A stretch of 64,000 nucleotides of DNA from Thiotrichales bacterium 19S9-11 (lineage in GTDB: Bacteria > Pseudomonadota > Gammaproteobacteria > Francisellales > Francisellaceae), in contig JAKJJT010000001.1 in NCBI GenBank assembly GCA_021713395.1, positions 62,001 through 126,000 of the forward strand, in the 5' to 3' direction. Numbering within the stretch: the first letter of the stretch is position 1; each line of letters starts with the position of its first letter. Shown piece by piece: positions 46,031 through 55,182 of this stretch. The position numbers and the translations under genes are program-made. Below the pieces are notes generated by a model. The model worked only from the letters and a program-made list of their open reading frames with translations, had not been told where the DNA came from and did no database searches.

Positions 46031-48181
46031 ATGGCAGAAATTAGGGCTTTTGAGCCAATTGAAGATTCAAGCATCGAGCTACAAGATGCTTCTGTTGATA
46101 TCTGGGATAAAAAGTATCGCTTAAAAACCGCTAATGGTGATGCGGTAGATAAAACTATTGATGATACTTTTAAGCGAGTTGCAAAAGCATTAGCTGAAGT
46201 TGAGAAAACAAAAAAGCTACAAGATAAGCACTATAAAGATTTTTTATGGGCATTACGCCATGGTGCAATTCCTGCTGGACGCATTATGTCAAATGCTGGT
46301 GCATTAAACCATAAGCCTGCAACATCGACTATTAATTGTACAGTATCAGGGACGGTTAATGATTCAATGGATGATATCTTAGATAAAGTCCACGAGGCAG
46401 GTTTAACACTAAAAGCAGGCTGTGGCATTGGCTATGAATTTTCAACCCTAAGACCAAAAGGTGCCTTTGTTGCAGGCGCTGGCGCGCATACTTCTGGGCC
46501 TTTATCATTTATGGATATTTATGATAAGATGTGCTTTACCGTTGCATCTGCTGGTGGACGTCGTGGTGCACAGATGGGTACGTTTGATATATCTCACCCT
46601 GATGTGCTCGATTTTATTCGTGTTAAGCGTGAAGATGGTCGCTTGCGACAGTTTAACTTATCACTTCTAATTACCGATGAATTTATGCAAGCAGTTGAAG
46701 CTGATGACAATTGGGCTTTGGCTTTTCCTATCACAGAAAAAGAACGTATCACCCATGATCTTGATCTTGATAATCCAAAAGAAGTGATTTGGCGTGATTG
46801 GCCAGTTAAAAATGATTATATCCAAGATAAAGCAGGACTAGTTGCTTGTCGAATTTATCAAGTGATTAAAGCAAAGCGCTTATGGGATATGATTATGTCA
46901 TCAACCTATGACTATGCAGAACCTGGGTTTATCTTAATTGATAAAGTTAATGAAGAAAATAATAACTGGTATTGTGAAAAAATTCGTGCAACGAACCCTT
47001 GTGGTGAGCAACCACTACCTCCATATGGCTCTTGCCTTTTAGGCTCTGTTAACTTAACTCAATTTGTTTTAGAGCCATTTACTGATAAAGCTCGCTTTGA
47101 TTGGGAGACATATGAAGAAGTCGTACGCATTTTTACACGTATGCTTGATAATGTTGTTGAAATCAACGGTCTACCACTTGAACAACAACGCCATGAAATT
47201 GAGCATAAGCGTCGACATGGTATGGGCTTTTTAGGTCTAGGCTCAACTCTTTCAATGTTAAAAATGAAATATGGTGAACAAAAGTCACTTGATTTTACAT
47301 CTGAAATCGCTAAACGTATGGCGATTGTTGGCTGGGAAGAAGCAGTTTCTTTAGCTAAGGAAAAAGGTATGGCACCTGTGATGGATGATGACTTTAGTAT
47401 TACTGAAGAAATGCTAAGGCTAAGACCTGAAATGCTAAGAGATGGTATTAAAGTAGGTGATATCTTAAAGGGGCGTGAACTGCATGCAAAATATAGTCAC
47501 TATATGCAACGTATTGGCAAAGAAGAACCGAATCTTATTAAAGATATCTGCCAATATGGTGCACGCTTTAGCCACCATAGCTCAATTGCGCCAACAGGTA
47601 CAATCTCACTTTCTTTAGCAAATAATGCAAGTAATGGTATCGAACCAAGTTTTGCACATCATTATTCACGTAACGTCATTCGAGAAGGCAAAAAAACCAA
47701 AGAAAAAGTTGATGTTTATTCATATGAATTACTCGCTTATCGCTCTTTTATTAATCCTGATGCAATGCCTCATGCAAGTGATGCTGATATTAAACTGCCG
47801 GAATACTTTATTTCATCCGATGAAGTCAGTCCAAAGGCACATGTTGATATACAAGCAGCTGCTCAAAAGTGGGTTGATTCAAGCATTTCAAAAACAGCCA
47901 ATGTACCAACAGATTTTCCTTATGAAGATTTTAAAGATATCTATCTTTATGCCTATAAAAAAGGCTTAAAAGGCTGTACAACTTTCCGCTTTAACCCTGA
48001 AGTCTTCCAAGGCGTCCTTGTCAAAGAATCCGACCTTGAAAATACAACCTACCGCTTTACTTTAGAAGATGGTTCAATCGTTGAAGTAAAAGGTAATGAA
48101 ATGATTGAGTATGATGGTGAAACACATACTGCTGCCAATTTATATGATGCCTTAAAAGAAGGCTATTACGGAAAATTTTAG
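46031..48181 (+). CDS. nrdJa: B12-dependent (class II) ribonucleotide reductase, large part NrdJa
   Basis: Reduces ribonucleotides using adenosylcobalamin, oxygen-independent. 716 residues. Active-site Cys in STINCTVSG (about residue 100), SAGGRRGAQMGTFD, radical Cys with catalytic Asn/Glu in ATNPCGEQPLPPYGS (about 325), and SIAPTGTISL phosphate loop. The N-terminal GAIPAGRIMSNAG and AGLTLKAGCGIGYEFSTLRP match the split NrdJ of Pseudomonas type. The C-terminal redox tail is absent here and supplied by the next gene, 12 nt downstream. Strong ribosome site AAGGA before ATG 46031. Confidence 0.93.
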   Translation: MAEIRAFEPIEDSSIELQDASVDIWDKKYRLKTANGDAVDKTIDDTFKRVAKALAEVEKTKKLQDKHYKDFLWALRHGAIPAGRIMSNAGALNHKPATSTINCTVSGTVNDSMDDILDKVHEAGLTLKAGCGIGYEFSTLRPKGAFVAGAGAHTSGPLSFMDIYDKMCFTVASAGGRRGAQMGTFDISHPDVLDFIRVKREDGRLRQFNLSLLITDEFMQAVEADDNWALAFPITEKERITHDLDLDNPKEVIWRDWPVKNDYIQDKAGLVACRIYQVIKAKRLWDMIMSSTYDYAEPGFILIDKVNEENNNWYCEKIRATNPCGEQPLPPYGSCLLGSVNLTQFVLEPFTDKARFDWETYEEVVRIFTRMLDNVVEINGLPLEQQRHEIEHKRRHGMGFLGLGSTLSMLKMKYGEQKSLDFTSEIAKRMAIVGWEEAVSLAKEKGMAPVMDDDFSITEEMLRLRPEMLRDGIKVGDILKGRELHAKYSHYMQRIGKEEPNLIKDICQYGARFSHHSSIAPTGTISLSLANNASNGIEPSFAHHYSRNVIREGKKTKEKVDVYSYELLAYRSFINPDAMPHASDADIKLPEYFISSDEVSPKAHVDIQAAAQKWVDSSISKTANVPTDFPYEDFKDIYLYAYKKGLKGCTTFRFNPEVFQGVLVKESDLENTTYRFTLEDGSIVEVKGNEMIEYDGETHTAANLYDALKEGYYGKF

Positions 48182-48193
48182 GAGATTTAAATT

Positions 48194-48880
48194 ATGAGCA
48201 TCCCCATTGAGAAAAAAATTACAAGCTTCAGTATTTTAAAAGAAGATGATGCATCTACAGATAATATAAAAGCGAAAAAAAAGGATAAAAATCTAGAACA
48301 TATGAGTGAGCGCATTAAACGCCCTGAATCACTGGAAGGTGAAACCTATAAAATTAAGCCACCACATGCAGAACATGCCCTTTATGTGACAATTAACGAT
48401 ATTGTATTAAATAAAGGTACAGACCATGAATCTCGTCGCCCATTTGAGATCTTTTTAAGCTCAAAAAATATGGAACACTTTCAGTGGACAATTGCACTAA
48501 CTTTAATTATCTCTGCTGTCTTTCGAAAAGGTGGTGATATTACATTTTTAGTCGATGAACTAAGAAGTGTTTTTGATCCAAATGGCGGCTACTTTAAACG
48601 TGGCGGCAAATACGTGCCATCTTTAGTTGCAGAAATTGCTGATGTTATTGAACGTCATTTGAAAAAAATAGGCATCTTACCTGAAGATGACTTAAGTGAT
48701 GAACAACGATTATTTATTGCATCCAAAAAAGAAGCCATAAATCAAAAAGAAGCAACCAATGATAGTCAAAGTGGCTTTCCACCAGAGTCTCAACTTTGCA
48801 ATAAATGTTCTACTAAAGCAATGATTCTAATGGATGGTTGCCTTACCTGCCTAAGTTGTGGTTATTCGAAGTGTGGTTAG
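48194..48880 (+). CDS. nrdJb: B12-dependent ribonucleotide reductase, small part NrdJb
   Basis: 228 residues. Provides the C-terminal part of class II RNR as a separate chain, as in Pseudomonas aeruginosa. The middle is conserved (PFEIFLSSKNMEHFQWTIAL, FRKGGDITFLVDELRSVFDP, GGKYVPSLVAEIADVIERH). The end carries cysteines LCNKCSTKAMILMDGCLTCLSCGYSKCG split as CxxC near 205 and CxxC-x2-C...C to the terminus: the zinc/redox tail that re-reduces the NrdJa active site. Co-transcribed with nrdJa. Its stop lies next to that of the converging PPTase gene. Confidence 0.92.
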   Translation: MSIPIEKKITSFSILKEDDASTDNIKAKKKDKNLEHMSERIKRPESLEGETYKIKPPHAEHALYVTINDIVLNKGTDHESRRPFEIFLSSKNMEHFQWTIALTLIISAVFRKGGDITFLVDELRSVFDPNGGYFKRGGKYVPSLVAEIADVIERHLKKIGILPEDDLSDEQRLFIASKKEAINQKEATNDSQSGFPPESQLCNKCSTKAMILMDGCLTCLSCGYSKCG

Positions 48881-48881
48881 C

Positions 48882-49571
48882 CTAGCTAATTGCAATTAAT
48901 TTAAAATTTTCTTTAACTAGGTTTCCGTTAGCTCGCCATTGATACGTATTAATTGTACTTGGCATTATCTTTTGATCTTTTTCTAAACAAACAGACAGTA
49001 TATTTTCATTATTTATTTTAAAGGAGAAATAATGGAAACCTACTTGCTGAACTGGCTTAATCTTATTTTTTTCTATAACAAAATTAGTTTCTTTTAACTG
49101 ATTAGAAATCCCCTCTCCTGTTGCTTTTAGGCGTGCTTCTTTCAATGTCCAAATCAAATAAAAATAGTATTGACAATCAGCCTCACTTAAACTGCTTAAA
49201 AAATCTACTTCAATTGCTGAGAAAAATTGTTTAGCAATAGCCAAAAAGGAGCGTTTAGGTGAAATAGTTTCTATATCAATGCCGATCTTTCCTTGATCTG
49301 TGATAGCGATTACAAGCCATTGACGACTATGGCTAATATTAAAATCAATCCTCTGATCATTTAAGATAAAGGGGCGGTTATTATCACCTTTTTGAAATTT
49401 TAATTTTTTTTTATCAATACCTAGATACTTTGATAGAATATCATAGCGTAACATCTGTGATAAGTTATGTTCTTTCTGTCTTTTGTTTGACTTAAATTGA
49501 GTTGTTTGAAATTGAAGTGGTATATCACTTACATCAACGTCATTGAACTTTAAACAATAAATATCAAGCAT
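48882..49571 (-). CDS. 4'-phosphopantetheinyl transferase (Sfp type)
   Basis: Transfers phosphopantetheine from CoA to acyl carrier proteins. 229 residues with both Sfp motifs: GIDIE (Mg-binding, about residue 98) and WTLKEARLKATGEG (about 142-155), and FNISHSRQWLVIA before them. Length of the Sfp rather than AcpS class. Its ATG overlaps the ketosynthase stop (TAATG), so it is the last gene of the DH-KR-KS-PPTase operon and probably activates an ACP used by those enzymes; no ACP gene is nearby. Confidence 0.9.
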   Translation of the reverse strand: MLDIYCLKFNDVDVSDIPLQFQTTQFKSNKRQKEHNLSQMLRYDILSKYLGIDKKKLKFQKGDNNRPFILNDQRIDFNISHSRQWLVIAITDQGKIGIDIETISPKRSFLAIAKQFFSAIEVDFLSSLSEADCQYYFYLIWTLKEARLKATGEGISNQLKETNFVIEKNKIKPVQQVGFHYFSFKINNENILSVCLEKDQKIMPSTINTYQWRANGNLVKENFKLIAIS

Positions 49572-50806
49572 TAAAGATCTCTAAAGCGCTTAATAATTAA
49601 AGAAGTATTAATGCCACCAAAGGCAAAATTATTACTGATGATATAATCTGTATCAACTTCTCTTGGCTTATCCATAATATAATCTAAAGGTGCACATTCT
49701 GGGTCTGCTTCATTTAAATTAACCGTTGGTATAAATAAACCATCATGCATCATATCAATAGATAAGGCGGCTTCTATTGCGCCACAAGCACCTAAGGTAT
49801 GACCAAAATAACCTTTTAAAGAACTAATCGCTACCTTCTCTGAAAATATCTGATAGGTTGCTTGCGATTCTGCTCTGTCTCCTTGCTCAGTTGCTGTACC
49901 ATGAGCACAAATATAACCAATTTGATCTGGGGTAACATTCGCATCTATTAAAGCAAGCTCAATCGCTTTTTGCATCATTAAAGCACTGGGTTGTGTGATA
50001 TGTTGTGCATCACAATTACTACCAAAACCTATAATTTCACCATAGATTTTTGCACCTCTTATCTTTGCATGTGACAGTTCTTCTAGAATTAAAGTTGCAG
50101 CACCTTCACCTAATACTAATCCATCACGATTTTTATCAAATGGGCTTGGTGTTAATTCAGGTGTATCATTTTTTAAGCTTGTTGCATATAAGGTATCAAA
50201 AATTGCAACTTGACTTGGACATAATTCCTCAGCACCACCTGCTAACATAATATCTGCTTTATTTGCTTGAATTGATTCATAAGCATAGCCAATGGCTTGA
50301 GAACCTGAAGTACAAGCACTTGAGGTTGGAATAATGCGTCCGGTAAGCCCAAAAAAAAGTGCAATATTAACCGCGCATGTATGGCTCATGAGTTTAACAT
50401 AACTTGTCGCTGAAATATTTTTTACCGCACGCTCTGTTCTTATTCTTGATAAATCACTTAAAGGAATGGTACTACCTGAGCAAGAACCATAAGCAATACC
50501 ACAACGACCATTAGATAAAAGATCTATATTATCAATTAGTTTAGCATCTTTGAGTGCACAATCTGCTGATACTGTTGCAAGTTGTGCGACACGGCCCATT
50601 GCCCGTGTTTGCTTACGCGTATAATGTTCAGGCAAGGCAAAATCAATTATTGGTGCACCAAGATTCGTATTTAAGCCTGAAATATCAGACCATTCAGGCA
50701 TATTTCTAACGGCCGTTTTTTTTAAAAGCATATTATCTTTAATCTGCTCCCACTGATTACCTAAAGCCGTTACATTACCAATGCCTGTAATAACAACTCG
50801 TCTCAT
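49571..50806 (-). CDS. Beta-ketoacyl-ACP synthase (FabF/ApeR-like)
   Basis: Chain-elongating decarboxylating condensing enzyme, 411 residues, thiolase fold. Full Cys-His-His triad: nucleophile in TSSACTSGSQAIG (about residue 165), His in YICAHGTATEQGD (about 300) and His in LKGYFGHTLGACG (about 333). The start MRRVVITGIGNVTALG matches the ketosynthases of aryl-polyene type clusters (ApeR-like) as well as FabF. ATG overlaps the ketoreductase stop by ATGA, so translation is coupled. Confidence 0.88.
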   Translation of the reverse strand: MRRVVITGIGNVTALGNQWEQIKDNMLLKKTAVRNMPEWSDISGLNTNLGAPIIDFALPEHYTRKQTRAMGRVAQLATVSADCALKDAKLIDNIDLLSNGRCGIAYGSCSGSTIPLSDLSRIRTERAVKNISATSYVKLMSHTCAVNIALFFGLTGRIIPTSSACTSGSQAIGYAYESIQANKADIMLAGGAEELCPSQVAIFDTLYATSLKNDTPELTPSPFDKNRDGLVLGEGAATLILEELSHAKIRGAKIYGEIIGFGSNCDAQHITQPSALMMQKAIELALIDANVTPDQIGYICAHGTATEQGDRAESQATYQIFSEKVAISSLKGYFGHTLGACGAIEAALSIDMMHDGLFIPTVNLNEADPECAPLDYIMDKPREVDTDYIISNNFAFGGINTSLIIKRFRDL

Positions 50807-51528
50807 ATCATACCGCCATTAATAGAGATCACTTGCCTTGTAATATAACTTGCCTGATCTGATGCTAAAAAAGCAATTAATTGGGCAACTTCTTGTGCTT
50901 TTCCCATACGTCTTAAAGGAATATGCTTCATGATCTCATCTTGATGTTCTAAGTCTTTGATCATATCTGTTTCAATTAGACCGGGCGCAACACAATTAAC
51001 GGTAATTTTTCGTTTTGCTAATTCCATTGCCAATGCTTTGGTTGCGCCAATAATACCTGCTTTTGCTGCTGAATAATTAACTTGACCTCTGTTACCCATA
51101 ATGCCTGAAACAGAAGCTACCGTAATAATTCTACCGCCTTCTCTTAGGCGTATCATCGGCATAACTAAAGGATGAATCACATGATAAAAACTATCAAGAT
51201 TAGTATGAATAACAGCATCCCAGCTTTGACTATCCATTAAAGGAAAGGCATCATCACGTGTAATACCTGCATTGTTAACAATGCCATAAAAAGCACCATG
51301 CTGATTGACTGCTTTTGTTAAAACATCATCACACGCTAAACGATTGGCAATATCAAATGAGAGTAAATAACCATTACCACCAGCTACCCTAATTTGATCG
51401 AGCGTATCTTCTGCACCATCTAAATCACGATGATAATGACATGCAATATAAAATCCTCTCTTTGCAAGCTCAATTGCTGCTTGCTTGCCAATACCTTTTG
51501 ATGCACCTGTGACTAGAAAAGAACGCAT
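50803..51528 (-). CDS. 3-oxoacyl-ACP reductase (FabG/ApeQ-like)
   Basis: NADPH-dependent SDR, 241 residues. TGASKGIGKQAA cofactor loop, NNAGITRDDAF, active site Ser and Tyr-x3-Lys in VASVSGIMGNRGQVNYSAAKAG, and a C-terminal SINGGMI. Closest in style to FabG proteins of aryl-polyene clusters (LVTGASKGIGKQAAIELAKRGF; CHYHRD). 9 nt after the dehydratase stop. Confidence 0.88.
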   Translation of the reverse strand: MRSFLVTGASKGIGKQAAIELAKRGFYIACHYHRDLDGAEDTLDQIRVAGGNGYLLSFDIANRLACDDVLTKAVNQHGAFYGIVNNAGITRDDAFPLMDSQSWDAVIHTNLDSFYHVIHPLVMPMIRLREGGRIITVASVSGIMGNRGQVNYSAAKAGIIGATKALAMELAKRKITVNCVAPGLIETDMIKDLEHQDEIMKHIPLRRMGKAQEVAQLIAFLASDQASYITRQVISINGGMI

Positions 51529-51537
51529 TTAAGTCAG

Positions 51538-51993
51538 TTATCCTTGTAGTATTTGATCTAATTGCTCATCCGTTGGTTCAATTGCACTGAGCTTTGCTGT
51601 TGCTACTTCCTTATCGTTAACTAAAATAGCACCATTAAACGAGCCAAGGGATGAGTCAATGTAAATTTTTTTTGCCATTATAGTTAAGTTTAAACCTGAA
51701 GTAAAATAAGGGATACTTGACTTAAATTGGCGAACACTTAATAAAAAACCTAAACGTGGTGATTGATCTTTATCTTTCCCTGACTGAAACTGTGCTAAAA
51801 CTGCACTTGCTTGTGCCATCATTTCAATTCCGACCCAATGCCAAATACCATCAATAGCTTTATCATAAAATAAATGTTCAGGCGTAATTAGGCTTTGACA
51901 AGTTACTTGCTGATCATTCGCCTCTACTAGATAGTCAATTAAACGCATTGGCGCTTTATGTGGAATTAATGACGATAAACTGACCAACAGCAT
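51538..51993 (-). CDS. 3-hydroxyacyl-ACP dehydratase, hotdog fold (ApeP-like)
   Basis: 151 residues from ATG 51993. LIPHKAPMRLIDYLVEA is the start of ApeP/FabZ-like hotdog dehydratases; IDGIWHWVGIEMMAQASAVL replaces the FabZ active-site helix (PGVLxVEAxAQ) in the way the aryl-polyene dehydratases do. Predicted to dehydrate 3-hydroxyacyl chains to give double bonds. First gene of the four-gene operon (DH, KR, KS, PPTase); diverges from the RodZ-like gene. Confidence 0.75.
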   Translation of the reverse strand: MLLVSLSSLIPHKAPMRLIDYLVEANDQQVTCQSLITPEHLFYDKAIDGIWHWVGIEMMAQASAVLAQFQSGKDKDQSPRLGFLLSVRQFKSSIPYFTSGLNLTIMAKKIYIDSSLGSFNGAILVNDKEVATAKLSAIEPTDEQLDQILQG

Positions 51994-52156
51994 AACCAAG
52001 TTTTATCTATTAATTTTAACAGTTTAAACTTTAATTCGGATAATGTCATCTGACACTTCATTCACTCTTAACTTCAAGACTATTTTCTTGCACTCCTTCT
52101 TGAGTCTTCCTATACTGAAAAATCTAAGCAATAAGAAATACAAATAGGGTTGATCT

Positions 52157-52843
52157 ATGTCGTCACAGGTTTACTCATTATTAAAAAATACTCGAAAAGA
52201 TAAAGACTTATCTCTTGCTTTTGTCGCATCAAAAACAGGCATATCTGAAAGCACACTGCATGTAATTGAAACAGGTGAAATTGAAACACTGGATATTCCT
52301 AGCCATACCATCGAAGCGTATATCACTCGCTATGGCGAGTTTCTTGGTTTAAAAAAATTGCCAAACTATACACTACCGCCAAGACCTAGAGAGCGCTCAA
52401 ACTTAACTGTACTTGACTATATGATTCGCCTTGCCATGATTATTATCATTTCGCTTTTAGTTTATCATGTATTTGTTTTAATCAAAACTAGCCTCCTAGT
52501 TGATTCAAAAGTATATAAAGTAAACACTGAAAACCAATCGATTGTAACAGATAAACCAAATGCTCATGATACTGGAGAAAAAACTAGCTTTATTGGTATT
52601 AAAAAAGAACAAAATTCACCTGAAAATCCTGTCAATCATAAAACTTTTGATGATGACCATATCCAAAAGCTTATCATGCCAAATACGCTTGATACAACTG
52701 ATACAACAAAGAAAGACCAACCTGAAATTGAAAAAAATGATCAAAGCTTAACAACGACAACTGAGCTCAGTGAACCTTGGCAAGAAGCAATGCAAAATGC
52801 AATTGAAAACTCAAAAGCACTTAAACCTGATCATAATATATAA
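52157..52843 (+). CDS. RodZ-like transmembrane HTH protein
   Basis: 228 residues. N-terminal Cro/C1-type helix-turn-helix (residues about 5-65: LSLAFVASKTGISESTLHVIE), a basic/proline linker PPRPRERSNL, one membrane span (about 96-118, MIRLAMIIIISLLVYHVFVL) and a polar periplasmic tail rich in Thr, Asp, Lys. This is the RodZ layout (cytoskeletal protein linking MreB to the envelope), although the tail is low complexity and lacks the beta domain. Next gene nagZ starts 20 nt downstream. Confidence 0.7.
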   Translation: MSSQVYSLLKNTRKDKDLSLAFVASKTGISESTLHVIETGEIETLDIPSHTIEAYITRYGEFLGLKKLPNYTLPPRPRERSNLTVLDYMIRLAMIIIISLLVYHVFVLIKTSLLVDSKVYKVNTENQSIVTDKPNAHDTGEKTSFIGIKKEQNSPENPVNHKTFDDDHIQKLIMPNTLDTTDTTKKDQPEIEKNDQSLTTTTELSEPWQEAMQNAIENSKALKPDHNI

Positions 52844-52863
52844 AATTAAAAACGAGAAAATAC

Positions 52864-53781
52864 TTGACTACTCTATCTTTGGATTTTAAATTTGCTGGCT
52901 CCTTAATGATTGGTATTGAATCAACCTCTCTAACAAAATCTGATATTAAACGTATCAAAAACCAACAAGTTGGCGGCGTTATTTTATTTAATCGAAACTA
53001 TCAATCTAAAGAACAGATAACCTTACTGTGTGAACAAATTCATCAAATCAAGCGTGATATTATTATTGGCGTTGATCAAGAAGGTGGTCGTGTTCAACGC
53101 CTAAATGATTCAGACTTTACAAAGCTTCAATCCCTCTACTCAATTGGTAAAAATTATAACAATAACAAACAAGAAACAATTAAAAAAATTACTGATCATG
53201 CTAAAATAATGGCATCTGAGTTAAAAGCATGTGGTATTGATCTTTGTTTTGCCCCTGTTATTGACCTTTATGATAAAAATAGTCCAATTATTGGTGAACG
53301 AGCTTTCTCTGATAATCCAGACACTGTCATTACCTTATCTAATTATTATATCCAAGCAATGCATCAAGTTGGTATTATACCTGTTATTAAGCACTTTCCA
53401 GGTCATGGCCAATTACACTATGATACTCACCTTGAAACAGTCACTGATTCACGCAGCTTAAATGAAATTGAGAAAACTGACTTAAAGCCATTTATTTATT
53501 ATTTAATAAATTCTAATATCCCTGTTATGGCATCGCATATTTTACTACCCAAAGTGGATCAATCTATTACTTCTTTTTCATCATTTTGGCTTAAATCATA
53601 TATCAAAGAAAAACATCAATATCATGGCTTAATTTTCTCTGACGACCTTGGCATGAAAGCAGCACTTAATGAAGCCAAAAAATTAAAACGCTCTTGTATT
53701 AGCCTTGCACTAGATAATGGTTGTGATATTGCAATTATTGGAAATAACTTTAATTTGATTGATGAATATCTTGCTTTTTAA
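52864..53781 (+). CDS. nagZ: Beta-N-acetylhexosaminidase (GH3), peptidoglycan recycling
   Basis: Removes GlcNAc from anhydro-muropeptides in the cytosol. 305 residues. IGVDQEGGRVQRL, GIDLCFAPVIDL, the catalytic loop IKHFPGHGQLHYDTHLE (Asp-His dyad) and nucleophile FSDDLGM (about residue 260). Start is probably TTG 52864: the family begins just before SLMIGIEST and no ATG is suitably placed (ATG 52906 would truncate strand 1). Ends slightly early compared with E. coli NagZ (341). Confidence 0.9.
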   Translation: MTTLSLDFKFAGSLMIGIESTSLTKSDIKRIKNQQVGGVILFNRNYQSKEQITLLCEQIHQIKRDIIIGVDQEGGRVQRLNDSDFTKLQSLYSIGKNYNNNKQETIKKITDHAKIMASELKACGIDLCFAPVIDLYDKNSPIIGERAFSDNPDTVITLSNYYIQAMHQVGIIPVIKHFPGHGQLHYDTHLETVTDSRSLNEIEKTDLKPFIYYLINSNIPVMASHILLPKVDQSITSFSSFWLKSYIKEKHQYHGLIFSDDLGMKAALNEAKKLKRSCISLALDNGCDIAIIGNNFNLIDEYLAF

Positions 53782-53873
53782 GGTAATGTTTAAAAAATAT
53801 TCAAATTAATTTCACTTAATGATACAATGCCGTCTTATGATAATTATTAATTACTACATGAGTATTAGATGTT

Positions 53874-55043
53874 ATGTTTGATCAACTTTCAAATTTAATC
53901 AATGGGCTATCTAAAAGTCACCAAGACCTATACTACCTAATTAGTATTGGCGTTGTACTTTTATTAGTTATTGCGATTAATCTTATGATTCGCTTTATCC
54001 TAAAGCGATTAAATAAACGTGTGCACTTAACACATGAAAAACCTGAATGGTTGAGATTTTTTTATTTTTCAATTAATAAACCACTGCGCGTAATCATGTG
54101 GCTAATTGGTTTTTGGATCATTTTTGATTTAATTAATACCTGGTTAATGCTATCTGAGTCTATTGATACTGTTGCAAACCAAGCCTTAAGGGTTGGCATT
54201 ATACTTTGTACAAGCTGGGCGTCATTTCGTTTTATCAAACATGCTAGAGCATTTGGTCGTTATAAAGCTAAACGTACTGATGGTGGCTATAGTGACTTTA
54301 GCATTGTAGAAAGCATCACAAAATTTGCACAAATTTTTGTTATTATTGCAACTGCCTTAACCATTATGGCGGCACTTAGTATACCAATTGCGGGTATTTT
54401 AACTTTAGGTACTGTTGGTACTGGTGTGGTTGCATTTGCCAATAAAAATGCCATTGAAAACTTCTTAGGTGGCTTTAGTATTTATTTAGATCGACCTTTT
54501 TCAATTGGTGACTGGATTTATACAACCGATGGTAAAATCGAAGGCACTGTTGAAGCTATTGGTTGGCGTTTAACTAAAATTCGTGCCTTCGATAAACGAC
54601 TGATTTATGTGCCTAATGTTTTATTTCTCTCAGCTGCTGTTGTTAATGCATCTAGAATGAGTAATCGACGAATTTTACAATACATTGGCGTTCGTTATTG
54701 TGACTTTAAAAAAATCGATGCAATTATGCATGATATTCGTAACATGCTTAAAGAGTCTAATGATATCGATCAAACTTGCACAACTTTAGTTAATTTAATT
54801 AATGGTTCAACCAATGTTGGCTCAACAACTGAAGGCTGTTATGGCTCAAGCTCAATTAACTTTATGATCTATACTTTCACCAAAACTACCAATTGGGCAC
54901 GCTTTCAAAATATCCAGGATAAAATCATGTTAACTATTGGTAAAATTATTGAATCACATCAAGCACAAATTGCTTTTTCTACAACAACCTTGGATATTCC
55001 AGCACCAACACTAGAAGCGCTGTCAGGGAAAGTACTTCGTTAA
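53874..55043 (+). CDS. Mechanosensitive channel, MscS family
   Basis: 389 residues. Spans about 18-42, 70-92, 108-126 and 155-178; pore helix GILTLGTVGTGVVAFANKNAIENFLGGFSIYLDRPFSIGDWI in pieces at about residues 180-225, with the Gly/Ala packing typical of MscS TM3. Middle beta domain: EGTVEAIGWRLTKIRAFDKRLIYVPN. A C-terminal region has extra Gly/Ser (INGSTNVGS; CYGSSSINF). Inner-membrane osmotic safety valve. Stands alone between nagZ and the opp operon. Confidence 0.9.
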   Translation: MFDQLSNLINGLSKSHQDLYYLISIGVVLLLVIAINLMIRFILKRLNKRVHLTHEKPEWLRFFYFSINKPLRVIMWLIGFWIIFDLINTWLMLSESIDTVANQALRVGIILCTSWASFRFIKHARAFGRYKAKRTDGGYSDFSIVESITKFAQIFVIIATALTIMAALSIPIAGILTLGTVGTGVVAFANKNAIENFLGGFSIYLDRPFSIGDWIYTTDGKIEGTVEAIGWRLTKIRAFDKRLIYVPNVLFLSAAVVNASRMSNRRILQYIGVRYCDFKKIDAIMHDIRNMLKESNDIDQTCTTLVNLINGSTNVGSTTEGCYGSSSINFMIYTFTKTTNWARFQNIQDKIMLTIGKIIESHQAQIAFSTTTLDIPAPTLEALSGKVLR

Positions 55044-55182
55044 AAACTAACAACGCTTCTGTCATTAATTATTGATCTATCTATTTTAAATATTTCTCTG
55101 GTATTGGTTGTCAAAATTTGATAAGTTTTAAAGTTTAGGCCTATCGTAAAACCAGTTTGATAAAAACAGTCAGGGAGACTAT

